Positions 1 through 7,918 of a stretch of DNA of 64,000 nt are shown here, in pieces. The notes beneath the pieces are model-generated. The model did not search any database and was not told where the DNA came from. It worked only from the letters and a program-made list of their open reading frames with translations. Origin of the DNA: an uncultured Bacteroidota bacterium (GTDB lineage Bacteria; Bacteroidota; Bacteroidia; Bacteroidales; VadinHA17); contig CAIJYD010000073.1 in assembly GCA_903824785.1 (NCBI GenBank), positions 16,433-80,432 of the forward strand, read 5' to 3'. How positions within the stretch are numbered: position 1 is the first letter of the stretch; every line of letters starts with the position of its first letter. A program made the position numbers and the translations under genes.

Positions 1-453
1 ACAGTTGAGGAGAAGATGGTGGAGGTGAATGAACAATCGAAACTTAGAAAAAAAGTATATAATGTTCTTGTTGAAAGCCTTCAGAATCTTTACCATCATG
101 TTGACAGGGTGCCTGAAGACTTTGAAGATCAGACCGCTGAGAGATATGGATTGCTGGTAGTGGAGAAAGTTGAAGGAGGGTACAGGATAATTACGGGTAA
201 TTTTGTTCATGCCGAAAACATTGAAAAGCTGGAAGAAAAGATTAAGCGGATCAACAGATCAAGTCATGAGGAGATAAAAGAATTATATAAATTTATTCTG
301 AATCATCAGAGGATTTCTGCAAAAGGAGGAGGTGGACTTGGCCTTGTGGATATTGCAAGAAAAACAGGAAATAAGCTGGAATATGAGTTTAGAAAATATA
401 ATGATAAGTATTCTTTCTTCTATCTTGATATTTTAGTAACTGAAGATATTTAA
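1..453 (+). CDS. siaB: SiaB-like protein kinase, 5' end cut by the window
   Basis: Likely the serine/threonine kinase of a SiaABCD-type partner-switching pathway, which phosphorylates the SiaC regulator encoded 22 bases downstream. The reading frame is open to base 1; the first ATG is at 16, but family members are longer (about 180 residues), so the true start probably lies outside the window. What is visible matches a GHKL-type ATP-binding fold: a helix with Glu and Asn in VLVESLQNLYHH (N-box position) and a glycine-rich segment KGGGGLGLVDIARKTG. Pairing with siaC is the strongest support. In Pseudomonas aeruginosa this pair controls the diguanylate cyclase SiaD; the target here is unknown because no cyclase or PP2C phosphatase lies in the visible neighbourhood. 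An anti-sigma-type kinase is the main alternative. Confidence 0.8.
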   Translation, partial: TVEEKMVEVNEQSKLRKKVYNVLVESLQNLYHHVDRVPEDFEDQTAERYGLLVVEKVEGGYRIITGNFVHAENIEKLEEKIKRINRSSHEEIKELYKFILNHQRISAKGGGGLGLVDIARKTGNKLEYEFRKYNDKYSFFYLDILVTEDI

Positions 454-475
454 ACAACTATTAAATCTGATAAAT

Positions 476-856
476 ATGGAACCGATCATCATCGAAGGAA
501 CCCCAAAAACTCCTACAGTTAAATTTGACTCTGCAGAAGGTGTATTTGAAATCAAAGGACGTTCAATTCCCGAAAACTCAGTTGAATTTTACAAGCCTTT
601 GGTAGACTGGCTCGACAGTTATAAAGAGGCTCCGCTTATTAAAACAGTTGTAAATATTCGTCTTGAGTATTTCAACACCAGTTCTTCAAAGTGTATTCTG
701 GACGTTTTTAAAAAGCTGGAAGCAATACATAAAGCCAAAAATGAAGTTGAAGTAAACTGGTATTACGAAGAGGACGATGAGGATATGCTGGAAGCCGGAG
801 AGGATTATGAATCCATAATCAGAGTGCCTTTCAAGATGATTGAGATCGTTGAATAG
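476..856 (+). CDS. siaC: SiaC family regulatory phosphoprotein (DUF1987)
   Basis: Small cytoplasmic regulator switched by phosphorylation, the expected substrate of the upstream SiaB-like kinase. The 126-residue length and N-terminus (MEPIIIEGTPKTPTVKFD) are typical of DUF1987. The motif LEYFNTSSSKCILD places a threonine at residue 68, the same number as the phosphorylated Thr68 reported for P. aeruginosa SiaC, so the switch residue seems kept. The C-terminal half is very acidic (YYEEDDEDMLEAGEDYE). It starts 22 bases after siaB, so the two are probably co-transcribed, and a hairpin terminator follows at 905. The partner protein is not visible here. Confidence 0.88.
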   Translation: MEPIIIEGTPKTPTVKFDSAEGVFEIKGRSIPENSVEFYKPLVDWLDSYKEAPLIKTVVNIRLEYFNTSSSKCILDVFKKLEAIHKAKNEVEVNWYYEEDDEDMLEAGEDYESIIRVPFKMIEIVE

Positions 857-904
857 CCTTCTTTTTTTGTTCTTCTGAATAAGTTCTGGTATCCTTAAAA
901 TATA

Positions 905-936
905 GAGGCTGTCTCTTCTGAGGCAGCCTCTTATAT
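905..936 (+). terminator. Rho-independent terminator after siaC
   Basis: The 11-base arms at 905-915 and 920-930 (GAGGCTGTCTC and GAGGCAGCCTC) pair with one G-U, close a TTCT tetraloop and are followed by TTATAT. It lies 48 bases past the siaC stop. The group II intron remnant begins directly after it. Confidence 0.7.
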
Positions 937-1411
937 GTGCGCCCGGCATGGGCGATGACTCTAGGGTGAAAGTCCCGAATGCGCCTTGACAGTAGGAAGC
1001 ATTAGCCAAAGGCAAGGGTGTCCATCGCGAGGTGGAATCTGAAGGAAGCCGGAGGCAAAATCTTGGTCTGACGAAAAGAAACTTCATAAAAGGCTTAAGG
1101 TTACCGGATGAGTTTGCATAACAAAACGAAGTCCGATTCTGTCCGGGGTAACCAAAGTAAATGAAGCAGATAGATGGGATGAAAGTCATTGTTCTTACCC
1201 GGGGAGGTCTCACGGACATGATGAAACGGAGTATGAATCATGTCCGAGATAAGGTTTACCGTGAGAAGTCAGCCGAGGCCATAGTACCACATAACTACTC
1301 AATGTGGGAAGGGCTGAACCTTAATGAGTGAGTAGTAAATGAATGTTACCAGCTTGAAGGAAAGAAAGCAGAAAATCTTTGAGTAATCAAAGACCTACCC
1401 ACAGTCGGAAA
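937..1411 (+). mobile_element. Group II intron, 5' remnant (domain I to start of the RT gene)
   Basis: The segment begins with the conserved GTGCG 5' end and continues with runs typical of domain I of bacterial group II introns, for example TAGGGTGAAAGTCCCGAA, TTAGCCAAAGGCAAGGGTGT, GAGGTGGAATCTGAAGGAAG and AAGTCAGCCGAGGCCATAGT just before the maturase start. Only the 5' third survives: there is no reverse transcriptase body and no recognisable domain V or VI, so it should not splice or move. It lies immediately after the siaC terminator. The RNA resembles the IIB / chloroplast-like type, although insertion after a terminator hairpin is the habit of class C introns. The 3' limit is approximate. 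Confidence 0.8.
1339..1386 (+). pseudogene. Intron-encoded reverse transcriptase/maturase, N-terminal stub
   Basis: An ATG at 1339 opens a frame reading MNVTSLKERKQKIFE before a TAA at 1384. After the stop the same frame continues SKTYPQSEN, which also looks like the start of a group II intron protein, and then runs into an A+T-rich inverted repeat. Position directly after the intron 5' RNA region is where LtrA-type genes normally start. About 400 residues of the expected protein are missing, so this is a dead fragment. Confidence 0.6.
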
Positions 1412-1446
1412 ATAAAATAGGAGGAAACTATTTTATTTTCCTCCTA
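1407..1446. terminator. Inverted repeat, probable bidirectional terminator
   Basis: A perfect 14-base stem (1407-1420 with 1428-1441) encloses the loop GAGGAAA. An overlapping alternative pairs TAGGAGGAAA (1418-1427) with TTTCCTCCTA (1437-1446). It lies between the plus-strand intron remnant and the 3' end of the minus-strand ABC transporter at 1468, so it can end transcription from either side. Confidence 0.5.
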
Positions 1447-1467
1447 CTCGATTGTATATCATCGAAT

Positions 1468-4400
1468 CTAATCGAACACTTTCGTCTTTTTCCCAAAAAG
1501 AAGCTCTCCTGAATCGAGTAGTCTCTTTAACAGTCTGAAATAAAGAGCAAGGTATAGAGCGATAGTCATTACCCACAGAACCATAACATTAACTATATAT
1601 GTGTCAATGAAAAAGCCGAATATTTGCTTCCTGGGCGAGTAAAAATGTGCTTTGATAAAACTGTATTTGGGATCCATAAAGATTGGTTCAAGCTTTTGAA
1701 CAAGCTCCCCACGATATTCAATGGTTTTGTTGGTTTCATTTTTGTCTGTTACAAACTCTTCAAGTGATTTATTAAAATAACGGGCCTGTAATTCGAGAAA
1801 TCCTCGATTGTTTTCATTTTGAAGCTTGTTTATTATGGCATCCTTCTGGTTATTGGCATTATTGTAATAAACGATATAGTATTTTCTTACTTGTTCAACA
1901 TAATCAAGTGCCGCCACGGCAATTTCGGGTGTTATTTTTTCCGGAGTAAGAAAGTCGGCATAGGCAAACTTTAAATCGGGAAGGTCAACTACCTCCTTTT
2001 TTATCTCATTCGAAACAAGAGTCAGATTATCAAAGAATTCATCACTTCTGACCGGTTTTTTCAGGTCATTGATTATATTATCAAGTTTTCCTTTTATTTC
2101 AACATACCAGTAATTCTTCTTATAATTTCCCTTGCTCTTGGCTTTGTCGTATTTATAGAATTGCTCTTCATATTTATTATTGATGAACTGTTTAACTGCA
2201 AGTGCTTCATAGCCCCATCGGGCAGTGATGAACTCGCCATAAACCGGGATGGAAACAGGGGAGGAGAGATTTGGATTTAGTTTTTCAAACTTTACCATGA
2301 TGCCGCTCAAGATAATCTGTGGAATCACCAGGAATGGAATCAGTATGTATATGGTTACTACTGCTTTAAAACTGTCGGAGATTAACAGACCCAGCATATT
2401 TGCCCCAGCCCAGCAGGAGAAGAGAACCAGCCAGTATTCAGCCATCATTCCCCTGATTCCAATAATCCCGTTGCCTATTAAAACAAAAGTCAAAGCCTGA
2501 ATCGCAGATATAGCAAACTGGACACTAACTTTTGACATGAGATAACTGTTCCAGCTCAGGTTCAGGAATGCCTCCCTTTTGAGAATTTTTCTGTCTTTTA
2601 TTATCTCTTCAGCACTCACTGTCAGTCCCATGAAGATCGCTATAATAACTGACATGAATATATAAACAGGAAGGTTGCTGTTGTCGTAAAGTGTGTAATG
2701 TGGATCTTTATTGCTTTCATCAAAATACCTGATCAGGAAGGCAAGGGCAAATGCCAGCACCGGTGCTTCGAGAAGGGTAATAAGAAGATACTGGGTGTCG
2801 GCAATCTTTGAAAGCACATCACGTTTGGTAAAAACAACAAACTGCTTAAGTTTATTAGGTGTTTTGAAGTTTATTTCCGGAATTGAATTTCCCGGTTCCC
2901 TTTTATCTTCCTTCTGCTCACTTTGGTAATGGTTACTCCAGTCGGCAGGTGAGATTCTTCGTGTGTCGGTTGGCTTTCCGCTTTCAGTAAATACTTTGGT
3001 TTCTACAATATTGAAGATCTGTTCAGGATTCACATTGCCACAGACGTAACATTCACTCTCATTGTAGTTTGCCTGTTCTATTGTTCTTTTGAAATACTCT
3101 ATTGAATCAACTGGATTGCCATTATATATAAGGTATCCTCCGGTGTCGAGAATAATAAGCTTATCGAACATCTTGAATATCTCGGAAGATGGCTGGTGAA
3201 TTACTATGAAAAGAAGTTTTCCTTTTCTGGCCAGCTCCTTTAAAAGGTCAAGAATATTTTCCGAGTCACGTGATGAAAGCCCCGACGTAGGTTCATCAAG
3301 AAACATAATAGCCGGCTCACGTATAAGTTCAAGAGAGATATTAAGTCTTTTTCTTTGCCCTCCGCTTATCTTTTTATTAAGAGGGCTGCCTACCTGGATA
3401 TCTCTTATTTCGTTTAGCCCAAGGTTTTTCAGAGCGTTGTCAACTCTTGAGATGATCTCAGCTTCTGGTAAATTGTCAAAGCAAAGTTTTGCATTATAAT
3501 AGAGGTTCTCGAAAACGGTAAGTTCTTCAATAAGAAGATCATCCTGTGAAACATAACCGATGAGGCCCTTTATTTTATCTTTTTCTTTATGTATGCTGGC
3601 ACCGTTAATAAGTACCTCACCGTCGTAAGGGGAGTTTGATCCGTTAAGGACACTCAGAAGAGTTGATTTTCCGGCTCCGCTGGCTCCCATAATGCCAACC
3701 ATTCTGCCAGACTCTTCTTTGAAACTCATATGATGAATTCCAACCTTCCCGCTTTTGAACCTGTATTCAAGATTATTAACCTCATAGACGACCCGTGATG
3801 ACTTAAACTCCTCTTTAAGGAATTGCATTGTTACATCCCAGTAATAGATAGGAGTTATTTTGTAACCCTTTATTGATGAACCCTGGCTGAATGGATAGAT
3901 TTTATCTTCCTGAAGTAACTGGCCATTCATTGAAAGCTCACCTGAACCAGTAAACCTAACAAAATACATCTTGACTGAGGGAACAAAGAGTATCCAGATA
4001 TGCCCCTTTAGAAGATCCTTGACAACATGCTTGGCTTCATTAGGATTAAAACCCTTAATACTATTAATTATCAGTAGGTTAGAAGTAGCAGGAATGCTGG
4101 TAAAGGGATTCAGAACAAATCTTTCAATAAAATCATATTCTGTAGTTGTAATATTTAACCCTTCAGCAAGTGTGCTTATGAAGCCCAGTTCCAGCTGGCT
4201 CACCTCCTGACCTCCTGATTTACAGAATTCAAGTACCTGAATTACAACTACTATTCTCTGTTCCTGATCGAGCTGACCCTGTTCATTAATCTCTTTGCAA
4301 AGTTTCCTTATTCTGATTGCAATTGCTCCTTCACGTCTTTCTGCGCTGCTTTTCTCAAGCTTTTTCCGTGCTTCATCATACTCTTTATCGTAAGTGGAAA

Positions 4401-4539
4401 GATATTTCTGCGCCATTTCCTGATTGAGCATGCGTTTGAGGAAAACTTCGACGACACTTCTCCTTTCGCTGTCATTGCTCTGAGGTTTGGCGATTATTGC
4501 AAACAGCTGCATCAGGGTTTCTAATATCTTCTCACTCAT
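1468..4539 (-). CDS. ABCG-like ABC transporter, fused ATPase and permease
   Basis: An inner-membrane ABC protein of 1023 residues with ATPase and permease on one chain. The ATPase core shows Walker A GASGAGKST (285-293), signature ISGGQRKRLN (391-400), Walker B IMFLDEP (D415/E416) and H-loop H448, in the style of eukaryotic ABCG/White proteins. A hydrophobic permease with several membrane segments follows (about 590-770), then a long charged loop and a last membrane segment near 985-1010. Residues 1-140 are helical and acidic, possibly TerB-like, and 150-240 are beta-rich, possibly FHA-like; both are tentative. A short Cys pair (CYVCGN) sits near 497-502. Substrate and direction are unknown, though export is usual for this type. 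Next upstream gene is 117 bases away. Confidence 0.85.
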   Translation of the reverse strand: MSEKILETLMQLFAIIAKPQSNDSERRSVVEVFLKRMLNQEMAQKYLSTYDKEYDEARKKLEKSSAERREGAIAIRIRKLCKEINEQGQLDQEQRIVVVIQVLEFCKSGGQEVSQLELGFISTLAEGLNITTTEYDFIERFVLNPFTSIPATSNLLIINSIKGFNPNEAKHVVKDLLKGHIWILFVPSVKMYFVRFTGSGELSMNGQLLQEDKIYPFSQGSSIKGYKITPIYYWDVTMQFLKEEFKSSRVVYEVNNLEYRFKSGKVGIHHMSFKEESGRMVGIMGASGAGKSTLLSVLNGSNSPYDGEVLINGASIHKEKDKIKGLIGYVSQDDLLIEELTVFENLYYNAKLCFDNLPEAEIISRVDNALKNLGLNEIRDIQVGSPLNKKISGGQRKRLNISLELIREPAIMFLDEPTSGLSSRDSENILDLLKELARKGKLLFIVIHQPSSEIFKMFDKLIILDTGGYLIYNGNPVDSIEYFKRTIEQANYNESECYVCGNVNPEQIFNIVETKVFTESGKPTDTRRISPADWSNHYQSEQKEDKREPGNSIPEINFKTPNKLKQFVVFTKRDVLSKIADTQYLLITLLEAPVLAFALAFLIRYFDESNKDPHYTLYDNSNLPVYIFMSVIIAIFMGLTVSAEEIIKDRKILKREAFLNLSWNSYLMSKVSVQFAISAIQALTFVLIGNGIIGIRGMMAEYWLVLFSCWAGANMLGLLISDSFKAVVTIYILIPFLVIPQIILSGIMVKFEKLNPNLSSPVSIPVYGEFITARWGYEALAVKQFINNKYEEQFYKYDKAKSKGNYKKNYWYVEIKGKLDNIINDLKKPVRSDEFFDNLTLVSNEIKKEVVDLPDLKFAYADFLTPEKITPEIAVAALDYVEQVRKYYIVYYNNANNQKDAIINKLQNENNRGFLELQARYFNKSLEEFVTDKNETNKTIEYRGELVQKLEPIFMDPKYSFIKAHFYSPRKQIFGFFIDTYIVNVMVLWVMTIALYLALYFRLLKRLLDSGELLFGKKTKVFD

Positions 4540-4655
4540 AGTTTATTACTGTTTAATTCCGGGTTTGAAGGTATGAAATTAGTTGTTTGATACAAAAAAT
4601 CCTAATAATAGTTTTTAGTTTTAATGACGGCAATTCCTCTTTATCTTTCGTTTTA

Positions 4656-5264
4656 TCAGCTTTTTCTCTTTTTTGTAAATTCTTCCCTGCGATCTTTTCC
4701 TTTCTTCTCAACAGAATAGCCGAATTTGCCAATCATCGGTCCGGTTTCATAATATTTTCCATGGGAGTAACATATAGGTTCAGAGTCATTTAGCCTGAAC
4801 AGTCCTGATTTTTCATCAATGTATTTTTCGTCGGCGTTAACAGCAACCACTTCTGAGATGAACATGTGATGCGACCCCAGCTCCTTTATCTCTTTCACAA
4901 TGCATTCAATATTTACAGGCGACTCATTGATAAGCGGGGCTTTTACCTTTGAAGCAGGAACGGGAGTAAGACCCATCTCAGTAAATTTGTTATGATCCTT
5001 ACCTGATTTTATGCCACACCAGTCTGTTGCAAATGCAAGAGATTTTGTCGTAATATTGATCACAAAATCCCCATTTTTTTTAATGATATTATAGGAATGG
5101 CGTCCGGGGCGGACAGAAATATAGCACATCGCCGGATCAGTACATATTGTGCCTGTCCACGATATTGTTATGATATTATATTCTTCCGGATCAGACCCGC
5201 AGCTTACCATAACTGCAGGCAGCGGATATACCATTGTGCCCGGTTTCCATAAGAGTTTACCCAT
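4656..5264 (-). CDS. Flavin reductase family protein (FMN-binding split barrel)
   Basis: A 202-residue cytoplasmic flavoprotein of the flavin reductase / DIM6-NTAB type, which binds FMN and commonly reduces free flavin with NAD(P)H. Support: the N-terminal pattern WKPGTMVYPLPAVMVSCG, the segment NIITISWTGTICTDPAMCYI and the RPGRHSYNIIKKNGDFVIN stretch, all typical of this fold. The tail is strongly basic (KKGKDRREEFTKKRKS). No partner monooxygenase is nearby, so the physiological role cannot be assigned. The start at 5264 gives the expected N-terminus; no strong ribosome binding site is visible, as is common in this phylum. Confidence 0.85.
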   Translation of the reverse strand: MGKLLWKPGTMVYPLPAVMVSCGSDPEEYNIITISWTGTICTDPAMCYISVRPGRHSYNIIKKNGDFVINITTKSLAFATDWCGIKSGKDHNKFTEMGLTPVPASKVKAPLINESPVNIECIVKEIKELGSHHMFISEVVAVNADEKYIDEKSGLFRLNDSEPICYSHGKYYETGPMIGKFGYSVEKKGKDRREEFTKKRKS

Positions 5265-5445
5265 TTGATATCAATTTGAACCAAAGATACTTCTTAATCC
5301 TCTTATCCCAAATCATTTTACGAAAACAGCTCCTTTATTTCAGAGACAATATTGAACTCACCCCGAACGGGCAGGGCTGATAACTGGAATCAATACAAAG
5401 GCTGGTTCGCAAAAAAAAGAATTGCAGGAAAAGAGAACGGAAGGA

Positions 5446-5781
5446 CTATTTGAACGATCTTCTGCAAACATCAATATCATCGAATATCTGAAAGACTGTG
5501 TCAAGCCGGAGAGTTTCAAACAGCTGCATTACCCTTGGCTCCGGATTAGCGAATTTCAGAATGCCGTAATTGCTTTTTGAAGCTCTCATTAAGGAGAGGA
5601 AACAGCCAAAACCTGAGCTGTCGATATAATCAATACCCTTCAGGTCAATGATGATTTTTGTATTCTGGTTATTTATGATGGTTAGGATTCTGTCTCTGAT
5701 CTCATCAGATATCAGAGCATTAATGTTATTGACAGAAAAGGTTATGACAACGATATTGTCATTTTTTTCAATATTGATCAT
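5446..5781 (-). CDS. STAS-domain anti-sigma factor antagonist-like protein
   Basis: A 111-residue single STAS domain related to SpoIIAA/RsbV. The motif IDLKGIDYIDSSGFGCFL contains the Asp-Ser-Ser-Gly signature in which a serine is phosphorylated in anti-anti-sigma factors; here Ser55 or Ser56 is the candidate. Its ATG directly follows the stop codon of the upstream Hpt gene with no spacer, so the two are almost certainly translated together. No anti-sigma kinase is adjacent; the closest kinase-like gene is the SiaB homologue at the window start. It may therefore receive signals from a phosphorelay through the Hpt protein or from an unlinked kinase. Confidence 0.85.
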   Translation of the reverse strand: MINIEKNDNIVVITFSVNNINALISDEIRDRILTIINNQNTKIIIDLKGIDYIDSSGFGCFLSLMRASKSNYGILKFANPEPRVMQLFETLRLDTVFQIFDDIDVCRRSFK

Positions 5782-6144
5782 TTATTTAACCTTTAACCTG
5801 ATGTTGACCAAATCTTCAAGTTCAGCAATGGCTGAATCTGTATCTTCCTTAAATCTGGTAATATAGGATTGATACAATCCAGGCTCCTTGCCATCCCGGG
5901 CCTGAACTTCAAATGTTTTGAGCATCAGGGCGAGTTCCTCCATTCCCATTATTGCTGCTGACGATTTTGCTTTGTGGGCAAGCGATCCAAGTAAAGCATA
6001 ATTATTTTTTGAAAAACCTGCAGCCATTTCATTATATATTTCAGTAGTCTGCTCTTTAAAAAGAGATAATATTTCATTGAATATTTCAGGATCTCCTCCG
6101 GATACAGAATCAAGGTAATCAGGGTTTATAAGCTTGTAATCCAT
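5782..6144 (-). CDS. Hpt (histidine phosphotransfer) domain protein
   Basis: A free-standing 120-residue Hpt protein, a four-helix bundle that passes phosphate between a hybrid histidine kinase and response regulators. The motif LAHKAKSSAAIMG carries the expected phosphorylatable His (His57 from the chosen start). The ATG at 6144 (MDYKLINPDYL) is preferred because the upstream in-frame ATG at 6180 would add 12 residues that do not fit the family. The stop codon abuts the start codon of the STAS gene. No response regulator or hybrid kinase is nearby, so its partners are encoded elsewhere. Confidence 0.85.
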   Translation of the reverse strand: MDYKLINPDYLDSVSGGDPEIFNEILSLFKEQTTEIYNEMAAGFSKNNYALLGSLAHKAKSSAAIMGMEELALMLKTFEVQARDGKEPGLYQSYITRFKEDTDSAIAELEDLVNIRLKVK

Positions 6145-6305
6145 AATAATAGAAGGAATGAAATTTATGCAACAATACAACGATTCTAAAACAAATATAG
6201 CATTATTTTATTCAAAAGAAGAAATGGATTCCATCTTAATAATCTTACCGGAGTTTTTAATAAAGGAAATAAATGCTACTTTTATGGGGATAAAAACCGT
6301 ATGCT

Positions 6306-7823
6306 ATGCGATCTTGTTTTTACTGTCTAATTGCTGTGATCCTTTTGCATTCTTCAGTTGCAAGAGCACAAACTGATATTTCAATCAGCAGGAAAAGTTT
6401 TAAAACGGATAAGCCAGGGTTTAAAGAGGCCTGGGAGTGTATCGGGAAAGGCGATTCATATTATGTTGCCGGAGGGATCTGGTATGCAAAAGCTTTTGAT
6501 GAATATCTTCAGGCAATAGTCTATAACCCTTCAAATCCGGAACTTAATTATAAGACTGGCGTTTCAGCTCTTTTCTCCGATAGGAAGGAAGAGGCTGCAG
6601 GATTTCTTCTAAAAGCATTGGAAGTGAAAAATAATGTCACCCCTGATATCCTTCTTTTAACCGGGCGGGCACTGCAGTATGCCGGGAGGTATTCTGAGGC
6701 AATAGAGAAATTTGAAGGTTACCTTAACTCGGCCGGAAAAAAATCTGAAGATGATATAGCTGTGACCAAAAGATGCATCGGAGAATGCAACTCAGCCCTT
6801 CTTGTTACAAAAGACACTATGAAAATAGAGATCACAAATCTCGGAGGCAGTATAAATACCTCTGCTGATGAATATTCTTTAGTCATCTCCTCCGACGGAA
6901 ATACACTCTATTTTGCTTCAAGAAGAGAGTTGCCAAAATCCAGCAACTTTTATCCTGACAGCAAATTCGACGAGAATATCTTTATTTCCAGATATGTCAA
7001 CGGTTCATGGGAAATGGCAGCTATAGCAGGAAAAGCCCTTGTAACGCCATATTGCGAAACGCCTCTTTTTTTAAATTCAACCGGCGACATTCTTTATGTT
7101 TATTCTGGTTTTCAGCAGGGAGGAGATATTAAAATGTCACAGTTCAAAAAAGGGGAATGGAAAACTCCCGAAGATATCCCTTTCGGAATAAATAGCGGAG
7201 GGTCGGAAACATCATTTACCATAACTCCTTCCGGATCAGAGATATATTATGTAACCGACGATGGCAGGAAAAGTATCGGAGGGAAAGATATTTATTTTAT
7301 AAAAAAATTATCTGATCGTAAGTGGTCAAAACCCCAGAATGCAGGCACTGTAATAAATACTCTTCTTGATGAGGAGTCAGTGCGGTTTTCAAAATCCGGA
7401 GATACCCTCTGGTTCAGTTCAAAAGGACATAATTCAATCGGTGGTTATGATGTTTTTTACTCCATCAGGAATGCAGAAGGTGTTTGGGATTCAGTGAAAA
7501 ATTGTGGTTATCCGGTCAATACACCATGGGATGATATGTTTTATGCCCCCTCACCGGTTGACCGCAGCCTGTTTTATTTTGTCTCAAACCGAAACGGAGG
7601 ACTCGGCAGACTTGATCTCTACCAGGGACGCATTATTCCTGCCGATCCGGTTTTATTTGCCGAACCATCTGTTCTTCCTGCTGCTGATACTTTAATGGTA
7701 AGGGATACCATCTCTGTGGAAAAAGAGATTATTGCTCCTCCTTCTGAGATTATCGCTGTTCCGGACAGTACTGCCCTGCCAGGATCAACAAAAGAGAACA
7801 ATACCGGGCTTAAGATTCCATAA
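6306..7823 (+). CDS. Exported TPR and PD40 beta-propeller protein (PorE/SprE-like, no OmpA domain)
   Basis: A secreted or periplasmic protein of 505 residues with a Sec-type signal (MRSCFYCLIAVILLHSSVARA). Residues of about 40-160 form tetratricopeptide-like helices (YNPSNPELNYKTGVSALF, ALQYAGRYSEAIEKFEGYL). Residues of about 175-440 hold WD40-like PD40 repeats, for example VISSDGNTLYFASRR and SKSGDTLWFSSKGHNSIGGY. This order matches the front half of PorE-type proteins of the type IX secretion and gliding machinery, but the peptidoglycan-binding OmpA domain expected at the end is missing; the C-terminus is instead a short Pro/Ser/Thr-rich tail. A near -7 box (TACTTTTA, 6277-6284) lies upstream. 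Role is inferred from architecture only. Confidence 0.75.
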   Translation: MRSCFYCLIAVILLHSSVARAQTDISISRKSFKTDKPGFKEAWECIGKGDSYYVAGGIWYAKAFDEYLQAIVYNPSNPELNYKTGVSALFSDRKEEAAGFLLKALEVKNNVTPDILLLTGRALQYAGRYSEAIEKFEGYLNSAGKKSEDDIAVTKRCIGECNSALLVTKDTMKIEITNLGGSINTSADEYSLVISSDGNTLYFASRRELPKSSNFYPDSKFDENIFISRYVNGSWEMAAIAGKALVTPYCETPLFLNSTGDILYVYSGFQQGGDIKMSQFKKGEWKTPEDIPFGINSGGSETSFTITPSGSEIYYVTDDGRKSIGGKDIYFIKKLSDRKWSKPQNAGTVINTLLDEESVRFSKSGDTLWFSSKGHNSIGGYDVFYSIRNAEGVWDSVKNCGYPVNTPWDDMFYAPSPVDRSLFYFVSNRNGGLGRLDLYQGRIIPADPVLFAEPSVLPAADTLMVRDTISVEKEIIAPPSEIIAVPDSTALPGSTKENNTGLKIP

Positions 7824-7918
7824 ATCTGTTAATCGTCAGATTTATAAATAATAAATTTTGCTTGATTTGAGAAAAATATCATGCTGTTCATGGTAAATTT
7901 ATATTTTAAATATAGTCA

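Noticed and set aside
686..1219. A 177-codon open frame on the minus strand
   Set aside because: It runs across siaC and the group II intron RNA on the wrong strand, with odd composition; the intron RNA features explain the sequence better.
7824..7918. Glycine riboswitch before gcvT
   Set aside because: The 95 bases are A+T-rich and lack recognisable riboswitch stems.
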